A model generated the notes under the pieces. That model made no database searches and was not told where the DNA came from. It saw only the letters and a program-made list of their open reading frames with translations. Source: Cytophagales bacterium (lineage in GTDB: Bacteria; Bacteroidota; Bacteroidia; Cytophagales; Microscillaceae). Taken from it: a DNA stretch of 64,000 nt. Location: positions 1 through 64,000 of the forward strand of contig JAAFJG010000005.1 in NCBI GenBank assembly GCA_013298075.1. Direction: 5' to 3'. This document shows, one piece after another, positions 24,775-33,505 of the stretch; position 1 is the first letter of the stretch; the number at the start of each line of letters is the position of its first letter. The position numbers and the translations under genes are program-made.

Positions 24775-25697
24775 TAGATATAGAGCAACTGAGGGCAAGT
24801 AAAAATAAAGCACAAGTTGCTTTTCTTGAATTTGTACTTTCTATAAGAAAATATCCCAATCATTTATTTTGCTTTTTCGAAGGAAAAGATAATCCTTATT
24901 ATGTGCCAAGAATCAAACGTATTACCGAATTTTATCAACCAATAAAATGTGGTGGCAGAGATAGTATTTTGAAAGTTCACAAACTTATCTTGAATCATAA
25001 AGAATATGATAATTACAAAAAAGCCTTTTTTATTGATAAAGATTTTAATCAGCCTCTTGCACAATTAAATCCTCCTATTTTTGAAACGCCTTATTATTCT
25101 ATCGAGAATTTTTATGTTTCTGTTGATGTTTTTAAAGAAATTTTAGTCAATGAGTTTAATCTATCAGAATTTAATGATAGTAATATTTTTGAATCTTGTC
25201 TTTCTCTTTATCAACAAAGGCAAAATGAATTTCACGATGCTGTTTGTTTATTTAATTCTTGGTATGCGTGCCTAATTGAAATTAGAAACTCAACAGGAAA
25301 AACTACAGGTGTAATTTTAAATGAAAAACTACCAAGAGGTTACATTGATGTTACGCTTCAATCTGTAACTTCTAACTACAACTTTGAAACCATTAAAAGT
25401 ACATTTCTAAAAGCTACAGAAGTTGAAGAAGTTATCTTGAGTAATAAGTTAGATGACTTTGATAAGTGTGAAAAAAAATATGTTTTTAGAGGAAAGTACG
25501 AACTACAATTTTTAATAGATTTTATTAGGTTACTTTTGACTGATAGTAAAAATGAAAAAACAATTATTAACAAAAACATCAACTTTACTTTTGGCGATGC
25601 AAGTTCGATAGGACAACAGCAAGCCTTGCTTATCTTTTCTACTTATGCAGAAACTCCAGAAAATCTAATTGAATATTTACAAATGGTAACGAAGTAA
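24771..25697 (+). CDS. ariB: DUF4435 TOPRIM-like nuclease, PARIS AriB-like
   Basis: 308 residues with the DUF4435 pattern: FFEGKDNPYYVPRI (Glu37, Asp40), KCGGRDSILKVHKLI, AFFIDKDFNQ (Asp89, Asp91) and YYSIENFYV (Glu112). These acidic positions fit a TOPRIM/OLD nuclease-like active site. In PARIS the released AriB is the toxic effector, cutting host tRNA and stopping phage growth. It is translationally coupled to the upstream ATPase. The C-terminal half is helical and not further identifiable. Confidence 0.75.
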   Translation: MIDIEQLRASKNKAQVAFLEFVLSIRKYPNHLFCFFEGKDNPYYVPRIKRITEFYQPIKCGGRDSILKVHKLILNHKEYDNYKKAFFIDKDFNQPLAQLNPPIFETPYYSIENFYVSVDVFKEILVNEFNLSEFNDSNIFESCLSLYQQRQNEFHDAVCLFNSWYACLIEIRNSTGKTTGVILNEKLPRGYIDVTLQSVTSNYNFETIKSTFLKATEVEEVILSNKLDDFDKCEKKYVFRGKYELQFLIDFIRLLLTDSKNEKTIINKNINFTFGDASSIGQQQALLIFSTYAETPENLIEYLQMVTK

Positions 25698-25826
25698 AAT
25701 TTGTTATATAATCCATTTACACTTATTTATTCACATAGACAATAAAAATCAATCTAAAATAAGATAAACAATTTCATTATGAAAGTAAGTTGTTTAAGAT
25801 AAGGGAGAGATTTTAAGACATAGAAA

Positions 25827-25900
25827 TTTCCAAAATCTTTTTTATATTTATTTTATATTTAGCATAAAAATATTTAACTTTGCGAAAATAAAAAGAAAAA
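25827..25900 (+). repeat. repeated promoter segment, copy P2
   Basis: 74 bases identical to P1 (23341-23414), with -7 box TAACTTTG at 25874-25881. It follows the ariB stop by 129 bases and precedes the small gene at 25927. Confidence 0.9.
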
Positions 25901-25926
25901 TAAAGTCAAATTAATAATCTTACACA

Positions 25927-26157
25927 ATGAAAAAACACGATTTTTTGAATTTAAAAATTGGTAGTATTCAAGAATACCCAATGGTTATTAAGAAGAAAGA
26001 TTTAGATTATTGGAAAAAGTTAGGCTGGTTGACTTATACTGAAGTTAGATTACCAGAAGGCGATGAAGAGGCGTTTATGCTTTATGGAAAAATTAAGAAA
26101 AGTGAAATATTGATTTTTAATAGACCTACTTTTCAGAGCATTATCAAATTATTATAA
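25927..26157 (+). CDS. small protein of unknown function in the defence island
   Basis: 76 residues, MKKHDFLNLKIGSIQEYPMVIKKKDLDYWKKLGWLTYTEVRLPEGDEEAFMLYGKIKK..., with no signal peptide or membrane segment. I do not recognise it. It has its own promoter copy (P2) 45 bases upstream, and a toxin-antitoxin pair follows after 121 bases. Position between two defence modules suggests an accessory or antitoxin-like role, but nothing in the sequence shows this. Confidence 0.5.
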   Translation: MKKHDFLNLKIGSIQEYPMVIKKKDLDYWKKLGWLTYTEVRLPEGDEEAFMLYGKIKKSEILIFNRPTFQSIIKLL

Positions 26158-26278
26158 AAGTTCGTTGAAATAAAAATAATAGTTTTTTTTAGGATAAATT
26201 TCGATGTTTTTTCAAATTTCCTAATATCTGCAATAATTCGTTATTGATTATCGTTATAAAAATAAATAAACTAAAAAT

Positions 26279-26506
26279 ATGCGAACATTGCAAATAAAAG
26301 TGAGTGAAACTGACTTTCAAAGATATAACTTAGGAAGTGGAGAAATAAAGTTTACTGATTTAGTAGCGGCAGTAAGTCGTGAATATGCACGAGAAACACT
26401 TCTGGCGTGTAATAAAATTGCTGAACAAGTAGGACTTTCTAACATGACAATAGAAGAAATTAATGCTGAAATTAAAGCAGTAAGAGATGCAAAAAATAAT
26501 TCTTGA
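26279..26506 (+). CDS. antitoxin of a PIN toxin-antitoxin pair
   Basis: 75 residues, MRTLQIKVSETDFQRYNLGSGEIKFTDLVAAVSREYARETL.... A short beta strand followed by helices fits a small DNA-binding antitoxin of the kind encoded before PIN-domain toxins. Its 3' end overlaps the toxin start by 20 bases, the usual coupling in such pairs. It should neutralise the toxin and repress the pair's promoter. Confidence 0.7.
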   Translation: MRTLQIKVSETDFQRYNLGSGEIKFTDLVAAVSREYARETLLACNKIAEQVGLSNMTIEEINAEIKAVRDAKNNS

Positions 26507-26903
26507 TACAAATATTATTGTGTCTGCACTCATTTCAAATTCTATTCCAAGTAATATTTTGTACGAACTGGTACTATCTGAAAAAGTTAAAAATTATCTC
26601 TCAGAAGAGATTTTTACTGAATATGTGGAGGTATTAAACAGAGATAAATTTACCAAGTTTGTTAACTTCAAAATAAAAGCGGAAGTAGTATTAAAGAAAC
26701 TACGCGAAATCTCAATTTTCTATAAAACAGATAAAAAAATAGAAATTTTGGCTGACGCAAGTGATAACAAATTTTTAGAATTGGCTGCTGTAAGTAAGGC
26801 AGACTATTTGATAACAGGTAATACACTTACAATAACAGAGTTTGAATATACACGAATCTTGACCCCAAGAGAATATTGGGATAGTTACGCACCACGAGAA
26901 TAA
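26487..26903 (+). CDS. PIN-domain toxin (putative ribonuclease)
   Basis: 138 residues with the PIN pattern: LDTNIIVSALIS (first Asp), SEEIFTEYVEVL (Glu), ILADASDNKFLELAAVSKADYLITGN (Asp residues and the ITGN loop). These acidic residues form the Mg-dependent RNase site; the last usual TGDxDL position is TGNTLTI, one acidic residue short of some relatives. The gene overlaps its antitoxin by 20 bases. The module lies between promoter copies P2 and P3. Confidence 0.85.
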   Translation: MQKIILDTNIIVSALISNSIPSNILYELVLSEKVKNYLSEEIFTEYVEVLNRDKFTKFVNFKIKAEVVLKKLREISIFYKTDKKIEILADASDNKFLELAAVSKADYLITGNTLTITEFEYTRILTPREYWDSYAPRE

Positions 26904-27010
26904 TAAATTTAGATATTACTATAATCTTCGCAAATATTCTGAAATACTATACTCATCTTTATAAAATAATATATTATTTCCAAACTACTCAAAAAAAAAC
27001 AATATTACTT

Positions 27011-27076
27011 TTCCAAAATCTTTTTTATATTTATTTTATATTTAGCATAAAAATATTTAACTTTGCAAAAATAAAA
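27011..27076 (+). repeat. repeated promoter segment, copy P3 (lysS promoter)
   Basis: The first 56 bases are identical to P1 and P2, including the -7 box TAACTTTG (27058-27065). The box lies 26 bases before the lysS ATG. As lysS is the housekeeping gene, this is probably the original copy. Confidence 0.85.
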
Positions 27077-27091
27077 GAATTTTATAAAAAA

Positions 27092-28813
27092 ATGCAAAAA
27101 CTTAGCGACTTAGAGATTTTACGCAGACAAAAATTACAAGAATTGCGTACATTAGGCATCGAGCCTTACCCCGCACCACTTTATCCAATTACTCATAAAA
27201 GCAACGATATAAAACAAAATTTTGATACCAATCCTGACGATTTTACCTCTGTTTGTCTGGCAGGTCGTGTGATGAGCATACGCATACAAGGCTCAGCGGC
27301 TTTTGCAGAATTGCAAGATGGCGAAGGACGTATTCAAATTTATTTGCGTCGAGATGATTTATGTCCCGATGAAGACAAAACTTTGTATAATACAGTATTC
27401 AAAAAATTGGTCGATTTAGGTGATTTTTTGGGCGTAAAAGGATATGTTTTTAAAACGCAAATGGGCGAAACTACGATTCATGTAACTGAATTTACTATTT
27501 TAGCCAAATCTCTAAAACCTTTGCCTGTCGTAAAACGCGATGAAGAAGGCAATGTATATGATGAAGTTACTGATGTAGAATTTCGTTATAGACAACGTTA
27601 TGCTGATTTGATTGTCAATCCACAAATCAAAGATACATTTATCAAACGCACTAAAATTTATCAAACGATTAGAGAATATTTTAATCAATATAATTATCTA
27701 GAAGTTGAAACACCTATTTTGCAAGCAATTCCGGGTGGAGCAACTGCACGCCCATTTATTACACATCATAATGCGTTGGATATTCCTTTGTATTTGCGTG
27801 TTGCCAACGAATTATATCTCAAAAGATTGATTGTAGGCGGTTTTGAAGGCGTTTATGAATTTGCAAAAGATTTTAGAAATGAGGGAATGGATAGAACACA
27901 TAATCCTGAATTTACCGTTTTAGAATTTTATGTGGCGTATAAAGATTATATTTGGATGGCTGAATTTACCGAAAAAATGTTTGAAAAAATCGCCCTTAAT
28001 TTATATAACACGACTGAAATAAAAGTGGGTGAAAATACGATAAGTTTCAAAGCACCTTTTCGCCGTTTGACTATGTATGATGCTATTCAAGAATATGCCA
28101 AAATAGATATTTCAAATCTTGATGAAAATGGTTTGCGTGAGGCGTGTAAAACGTTGAATATTCCTACTACAACTTCGATGGGAAAAGGAAAATTGATTGA
28201 TGAAATTTTTGGAGCAACTTGTGAACATCATCTCATTCAACCAACTTTTATTACCGATTATCCTGTAGAAATGTCGCCATTAACCAAAAAACATAGAACA
28301 AAAGCAGGTTTGACCGAGCGTTTCGAGTTGATTGTGAATGGAAAAGAAATTGCAAATGCGTATTCGGAATTAAATGACCCAATAGACCAAAGAGAGCGTT
28401 TTGAGGAGCAAATGAAATTGCAACAACGTGGAGATGACGAGGCAATGTTTATTGACCAAGATTTTTTACGTGCTTTAGAATATGGTATGCCGCCTACTTC
28501 GGGCATTGGTTTTGGTATGGATAGAATTGCGATGCTTTTCACTGATTCACCTTCTATTCAAGATGTATTATTTTTCCCTCAAATGCGTCCTGAAAAAGTG
28601 GTTGAATTAGCAAAAACAGAAGATTATTTAGCTTGTGGTGTATCTGAAGCCTTAATTCCACTTTTGCAACACATGAATATTTTGACGATTGAAGATTTAA
28701 AAAAATCAAATCCTAACAAAATATTTAATGATATTGGTGGCGTAAGAAAGAAAATGAAGTTAGATAATGTAAAATTACCTACCAAAGAAGAAGTTGAAAA
28801 TTGGGTGAAATAA
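27092..28813 (+). CDS. lysS: lysyl-tRNA synthetase, class II
   Basis: 573 residues. The N-terminal OB-fold anticodon-binding domain (about 50-150; VCLAGRVMSIRIQGSAAFAELQDGEGRIQIYLRR) is followed by the class II core with motif 1 (ETPILQAIPGGATARPF), motif 2 (FRNEGMDRTHNPEFT) and motif 3 (SGIGFGMDRIAMLFTDSPSIQDVLFFPQMR). A C-terminal extension of about 60 residues (LLQHMNILTIEDLKKSNPNKIFNDIGGVRKKM) is common in Bacteroidota LysS. It charges tRNA-Lys and is intact. Confidence 0.97.
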   Translation: MQKLSDLEILRRQKLQELRTLGIEPYPAPLYPITHKSNDIKQNFDTNPDDFTSVCLAGRVMSIRIQGSAAFAELQDGEGRIQIYLRRDDLCPDEDKTLYNTVFKKLVDLGDFLGVKGYVFKTQMGETTIHVTEFTILAKSLKPLPVVKRDEEGNVYDEVTDVEFRYRQRYADLIVNPQIKDTFIKRTKIYQTIREYFNQYNYLEVETPILQAIPGGATARPFITHHNALDIPLYLRVANELYLKRLIVGGFEGVYEFAKDFRNEGMDRTHNPEFTVLEFYVAYKDYIWMAEFTEKMFEKIALNLYNTTEIKVGENTISFKAPFRRLTMYDAIQEYAKIDISNLDENGLREACKTLNIPTTTSMGKGKLIDEIFGATCEHHLIQPTFITDYPVEMSPLTKKHRTKAGLTERFELIVNGKEIANAYSELNDPIDQRERFEEQMKLQQRGDDEAMFIDQDFLRALEYGMPPTSGIGFGMDRIAMLFTDSPSIQDVLFFPQMRPEKVVELAKTEDYLACGVSEALIPLLQHMNILTIEDLKKSNPNKIFNDIGGVRKKMKLDNVKLPTKEEVENWVK

Positions 28814-28937
28814 AATTTATTTTTTTTGTAAATACTTTTGATTTTTTTTGAAAGTATTTACAAAAATGTTATTTTTTTTAAAATATATTTGTTATTTTTG
28901 CAAATATTTTTTTATAACCTTAAAAAATGATGATAAT

Positions 28938-31103
28938 ATGGAATATTATATTTCTCTTTTAGATGATACAATTAAAAATAATGTTTCTTTTATGGTTGAA
29001 GAACCTTCAATAAACATTACTTTAGATATATTTGAAAATACTAAAAGTGCAGATTTGAATATAAACAAAGTATCAGATATTATTTATAGACAATATTTGC
29101 AGATTAAAAAAATATTAGTACAAAATGAAAATAATATTATGTTCATTAATACACTAATATTATTCAAAATTGCTGATTGCTCTAAAAATAATGAAGCGTA
29201 TAAAGAAAAAATTCAAGAATTTACCAATCAAAAATATAATATTTTATTGAATAAATATGATAAAGTATTCGTTATAAATCACATCAAGGAACTAGCAATA
29301 AAATTGAGTATTGAAATAAATGATGATATAGTTGATAAAATAGTCTCTTTTATCAATCAAATGAATTTAGGATTAATTGTAAATAATTATTCTGTAAAAA
29401 TGAATAAAATACTTGGTCAAGTTTTTGAAAAAATTATTACAAAAAAAGAAATAGGTGCATATTATACAAACGAAAATACGACTAAATATATAACAGAAAA
29501 TTGTATTATTCCAAGTTTAATTTTAGAATGGGCAAACTTAGAAACTTCTTTATTTAATTACTTAGAAGACTATAAAAATGAAAATAAAATATCTCTTGTT
29601 GAATATTCGATTAAGCAAAATATTTTATTAAAAAATGTTATATTTAAACTCATAGAAAAATTTGATACATCATTATTGCTCAAATCTATTCATCAAATAA
29701 AAATTATAGATATTTCTTGTGGTTCAGGTTCGTTTATTTTTTCTTCTTATTATTTATTAAAAGAGATACTTCAAAAAATAGATTTTAAAAATAATATAAA
29801 TAATTATTCTGAAATATTTGAAAATAATATTTTTGGTATTGATATAGATATTGATGCAGTTAATATATTAAAATTTCGTATTTTTATTGAAAAATTGTTT
29901 GAGGAAAAAATGGTAAATTCTGATTACACTCGCTTAACAGATAATTTTATTATAGCAAATTCTTTACTTTATAATAAATCTCACGAAAAAAAAACATCAT
30001 TATTTGAAGTTGATAATAATAACGAAGAACCAATTTTTGAATCAAATGATAAATTAAAATATATTATTAAAAATGGAGGGTTTGACGTTGTTCTGGGTAA
30101 TCCACCTTATTTAGAATACAAAAATATTCTATCTTATAAAATTGAAAACTATAAAAGTGAAAAATGTAATAATTTATATGCCTTTATGCTCGAAAAAAAT
30201 TTTGATATTTTGAAAGAAAATGGTCACATGGGAGTGATTATACCCATATCTTATATATCAACAAAAAGAATGAAACCTATTAGAAAATATTTAATAGAAA
30301 ATTCTCAGTATCAATTTTGTTCGAATTATGCAGACAGACCTTCGTGTTTGTTTAATGGCGTGCATCAAAAATTAAATATTGTATTATTAGAAAAAAAAAC
30401 ATTACAGAATAATAAAAAAGTTTATACTACAAACTATTTACATTGGTATTCAGAAAATAAAAACAATATCTATGACGTAATTTCGTATCAAGAAAATAAA
30501 TTTGAAACAGAAGATTTTTTATTTAAAATTGGGAATGAAATAGAAGAAAATATCATTAAAAAACTTTGTTTTAATAATAATAAATCTTTATCAGAAAATA
30601 TTGGTTTTAACAAAGACTATGCGGTTTGGGTAAATATGCGTATGACTTTTTGGAATAAATCTTTTGTAAATCCGCAGAAATCAAATGAATACAAAGTATT
30701 CTATTTTGATTCAAAAGAAAATGCTGTTTTATTTTCTTTATTATTAAATTCTAATATTTTCTTTTTTTATTGGGAGTGTATTTCTGATGTTTGGCATATA
30801 ACTTTAAAGGATTTATCGCATATAAAGATTGATTTTAATGATTTTGATAATATACAAAAACAAAAAATGTTAATTCTATACCAACAATTAGAAGATAATC
30901 TTGAACTCAATAAAAGAGAAATAAATACAAAACAAACAGAGTTTGAATATCAACATAAAAAAGATAAAAAACTTATTGATAAAATCGATTTATTGTTTAA
31001 AGATTATTTCATTTTTACAGATGGAGAAATAGAATATATAAAAAATTATCAATTAAAATTTAGATTAAATGGAGAATTATCTAATTACTTAAATGAAATA
31101 TAA
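28938..31103 (+). CDS. N6-adenine DNA methyltransferase of a restriction locus (Eco57I/TaqI-like)
   Basis: 721 residues from the ATG at 28938; the open frame reaches 28848, but the -7 box TATTTTTG (28893-28900) lies inside that extension. Motif X region GAYYTNENTTKYI, motif I IDISCGSGSFIF (near 256) and motif IV GNPPY (near 388) identify a gamma-type adenine methylase. The C-terminal 250 residues are likely a target-recognition region (TLKDLSHIKIDF). It is followed after two bases by a chimeric remnant and then a McrC-like nuclease, so it was probably the protective methylase of an McrBC/LlaJI-like system. Confidence 0.85.
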   Translation: MEYYISLLDDTIKNNVSFMVEEPSINITLDIFENTKSADLNINKVSDIIYRQYLQIKKILVQNENNIMFINTLILFKIADCSKNNEAYKEKIQEFTNQKYNILLNKYDKVFVINHIKELAIKLSIEINDDIVDKIVSFINQMNLGLIVNNYSVKMNKILGQVFEKIITKKEIGAYYTNENTTKYITENCIIPSLILEWANLETSLFNYLEDYKNENKISLVEYSIKQNILLKNVIFKLIEKFDTSLLLKSIHQIKIIDISCGSGSFIFSSYYLLKEILQKIDFKNNINNYSEIFENNIFGIDIDIDAVNILKFRIFIEKLFEEKMVNSDYTRLTDNFIIANSLLYNKSHEKKTSLFEVDNNNEEPIFESNDKLKYIIKNGGFDVVLGNPPYLEYKNILSYKIENYKSEKCNNLYAFMLEKNFDILKENGHMGVIIPISYISTKRMKPIRKYLIENSQYQFCSNYADRPSCLFNGVHQKLNIVLLEKKTLQNNKKVYTTNYLHWYSENKNNIYDVISYQENKFETEDFLFKIGNEIEENIIKKLCFNNNKSLSENIGFNKDYAVWVNMRMTFWNKSFVNPQKSNEYKVFYFDSKENAVLFSLLLNSNIFFFYWECISDVWHITLKDLSHIKIDFNDFDNIQKQKMLILYQQLEDNLELNKREINTKQTEFEYQHKKDKKLIDKIDLLFKDYFIFTDGEIEYIKNYQLKFRLNGELSNYLNEI

Positions 31104-31105
31104 AA

Positions 31106-31579
31106 ATGAATGTGATAGATTTATTTTCAGGAGTTGGAGGGTTTTCGATAGGATTAAAAAATATAGGTTTTAATATTGTTGCTTTCAAAAGGCGTTGGGA
31201 TTGGGAATATGTGCCAATAGATTACATAGACGCAGAAAATCAAACTATTCAAATAACAAACAAAAAATATAGTTGGGCAATATTTTTGGAAAAAATCAAT
31301 GAAAAAATAAGTGAAATTACAGAAAGCGAAGACAAACAAATGGGAAACCGTTTTGTGAATATGGCTGATAATATCATCACAGAAGAAGTTTTAAAAAATA
31401 AAATTATGTTTTATTTGTGGTTTGATATTTTTAAAAATGAGGACAAAAAAGATAAAAACTATATTTTCAAAACCGCAGAAAAAGACTATTTTAAATATGC
31501 AGATTTGTTTCACAAAGAAAATGGCACAAAAACCCTTTTAGCATTTTTTGACTATCATAAAATATCCGAAAAATCATGA
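31106..31579 (+). pseudogene. in-frame chimera: start of a C5-cytosine methylase joined to the end of an McrB-like GTPase
   Basis: Residues 1-27 (MNVIDLFSGVGGFSIGLKNI then GFNIVAF) are the N-terminal SAM-binding motif I of a Dcm-type C5-methylase. From residue 28 (KRRWDWEYVPIDYID) onward the sequence resembles the C-terminal end of McrB/LlaJI-R1-type AAA GTPases (EDKQMGNRFVN, NKIMFYLWFDIFKNE). The methylase catalytic Cys and all McrB Walker motifs are absent. A large deletion with a junction near 31184-31190 best explains this. The product cannot have either activity. It overlaps the next gene by four bases (ATGA). Confidence 0.75.
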
Positions 31580-33237
31580 AAATATTGATAGAACAATTTG
31601 ATTATGACATCAATACGATTGAAAATCTATTGCCACAAATATTCCTCACGCTTAAGCAAAATGCAAAGGTAAGCGTGGATTTAGTGGGATATTACAATCA
31701 TTTTGAAATCAATGAAACCATTATTATTTTACCTAAAATTTTTTTGAACGAAAATAATAATTGTGTTTTTGGTAACATTCCTGTGTCGGATTTTATTACT
31801 GAAAATTCATTAGAAATTTTAAAAAATCATCAAAAATCAAACTCAGATATTGATTTTGTCTATCGTTTTGCTTTTATTTTTTACTTGTCTTTGCGTGAAT
31901 TTCAACAACGAAATTCTGATAATACTATCACAAAAGCATCAAATACCAAAAATATTATTTCTAATATTGAAAAAACAGATATAAGCGAATTGGATTTAGT
32001 TTTTAGTTTGTTGCGTTTTTATCAAGAAAATAAAGATTTGATTATTTTTAAAGAAAAAGAAACAGAAAAACAGCATTTCAAAAAAACAAATTGGACAAAA
32101 ACTACTCATAAAAAAAATCCTATTTTTCAAGATAATACGCCTATTTACACAGAAAACAACCAGAAAAACAAAACACAAGATAATGATAATCAATTATTGC
32201 GCATTTTTTTTGCGGTTTTGTATCGTTTCAAAAAACAATATAATTTTAATATTTCATTAGAAAATAAATCTATTCAAAAAATAAATCAAGATTTTGATAG
32301 AAAATCATTACAAATCTTAAAAAAAATAAAAAATCAATATTTTAGCGATAAGTTCAAAAAATTATTATTGCTTTTGATAAGTTATTTTGAAAAAAGAGAT
32401 AAAACAAGTGCAAAAGAAAGCAAAGAAGAATTTATTTTGTGTGATAATTATAACATTGTTTTTGAGGATATGATTGATAAACTTTTATCAGATAACAATG
32501 CTACTATCGAAAAAATGAAAAATCAAGATGATGGAAAAATAGTAGACCATATTTTTGAATATAAATCTTTTTTTGAGCCTGACAACATTTTTTATATTGG
32601 AGATGCCAAATATTATAAGCAAACAACGCAATATAGCAAAAATAGTATTTACAAACAACATACTTACGCCAAAAACATCATTCAATACAATATAAATCTA
32701 TTTAATGATAGTAAACCAAATAATTTGGTGCGTTATCGTGATGAACTTACAGAAGGATATAATATTACACCCAATTTTTTTATTCAAGGATATATTGACC
32801 ACCAAAATATCGCAGATTTTTCGGATAATTTTCAAAAAGATAACACCCAGAAACCAAAAATAAGTTTCCACTTTGAAAATCGTATTTTTGATAGAGATAC
32901 TTTATTTGTTTATAATTTTCGTATAAATTTTGTTTTTGTTTTACAAAGTTACATTGAAAATACAGAAAATAATCTACAAGAATTTAAAAAACACACAAAA
33001 GAAACCATCAAAAATGAAATCTATACACATATTCAACAAAAATATGATTTTTATATTTTAACGCCACAAACCAATATAAGTACATTTGTAAAAGATAATT
33101 TTAAACTTTTGAATGGAAAAATTTATCAAAATTCTAATGATAAAACGCATTTGATTTTAGGCTTGGAGAAAAATCATATTGAAAATGAAACCATTAAAAA
33201 TCAATTTAAAAATTGTATAATTCCTTACCAAAAATAA
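31576..33237 (+). CDS. McrC/LlaJI-R2-like restriction endonuclease subunit
   Basis: 553 residues. The N-terminal part is poorly conserved and Asn/Lys-rich. The C-terminal half holds a PD-(D/E)XK core, FEPDNIFYIGDAKYYK, with Asp343 and Lys345 in the GDAKYY motif, as in McrC-like nucleases. In such systems this subunit cuts DNA under control of the McrB GTPase. Here the GTPase is reduced to a fragment, so this nuclease is probably not activatable unless a partner exists elsewhere. The reading frame is intact. Confidence 0.75.
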   Translation: MKILIEQFDYDINTIENLLPQIFLTLKQNAKVSVDLVGYYNHFEINETIIILPKIFLNENNNCVFGNIPVSDFITENSLEILKNHQKSNSDIDFVYRFAFIFYLSLREFQQRNSDNTITKASNTKNIISNIEKTDISELDLVFSLLRFYQENKDLIIFKEKETEKQHFKKTNWTKTTHKKNPIFQDNTPIYTENNQKNKTQDNDNQLLRIFFAVLYRFKKQYNFNISLENKSIQKINQDFDRKSLQILKKIKNQYFSDKFKKLLLLLISYFEKRDKTSAKESKEEFILCDNYNIVFEDMIDKLLSDNNATIEKMKNQDDGKIVDHIFEYKSFFEPDNIFYIGDAKYYKQTTQYSKNSIYKQHTYAKNIIQYNINLFNDSKPNNLVRYRDELTEGYNITPNFFIQGYIDHQNIADFSDNFQKDNTQKPKISFHFENRIFDRDTLFVYNFRINFVFVLQSYIENTENNLQEFKKHTKETIKNEIYTHIQQKYDFYILTPQTNISTFVKDNFKLLNGKIYQNSNDKTHLILGLEKNHIENETIKNQFKNCIIPYQK

Positions 33238-33279
33238 TCAAATTAAGTAAAAAATTACAATTTATTTTTATATTTTAAT

Positions 33280-33432
33280 ATGTTTCATATATTCATCTCA
33301 CTAATCATACTCCTAATCAATTTTATATTGGCAAGTTATAAAGGCAATTATATTTATTCAAATATCATCGAAGGAAAAATAAATAAATCACAATTCAAAG
33401 AGTGGAATTATTTGATACAATACACAAATTAA
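33280..33432 (+). CDS. possible small membrane protein
   Basis: 50 codons, MFHIFISLIILLINFILASY followed by KGNYIYSNIIEGKINKSQFKEWNYLIQYTN. One N-terminal membrane helix and a polar tail make a plausible small protein, and it is followed directly by a strong terminator. It lies 42 bases after the McrC-like gene. No family recognised; it may be a chance frame. Confidence 0.35.
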   Translation: MFHIFISLIILLINFILASYKGNYIYSNIIEGKINKSQFKEWNYLIQYTN

Positions 33433-33440
33433 ATCATAAA

Positions 33441-33481
33441 AAAACACATAACATATTGATTATCAATATTTTATGTGTTTT
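33441..33481. terminator. strong bidirectional terminator
   Basis: AAAACACATAA (33441-33451) and ATATTGAT (33453-33460) pair with ATCAATAT (33462-33469) and TTATGTGTTTT (33471-33481). The hairpin is flanked by A and T runs between convergent genes. Confidence 0.85.
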
Positions 33482-33505
33482 GTTTTGTCAATAAAAATCT
33501 ACTAT

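Noticed and set aside
23341-27076. Three direct repeats considered as a CRISPR or integron array
   Set aside because: Spacing is kilobases, each copy contains a promoter, no integrase gene is present, and the intervals are genes.
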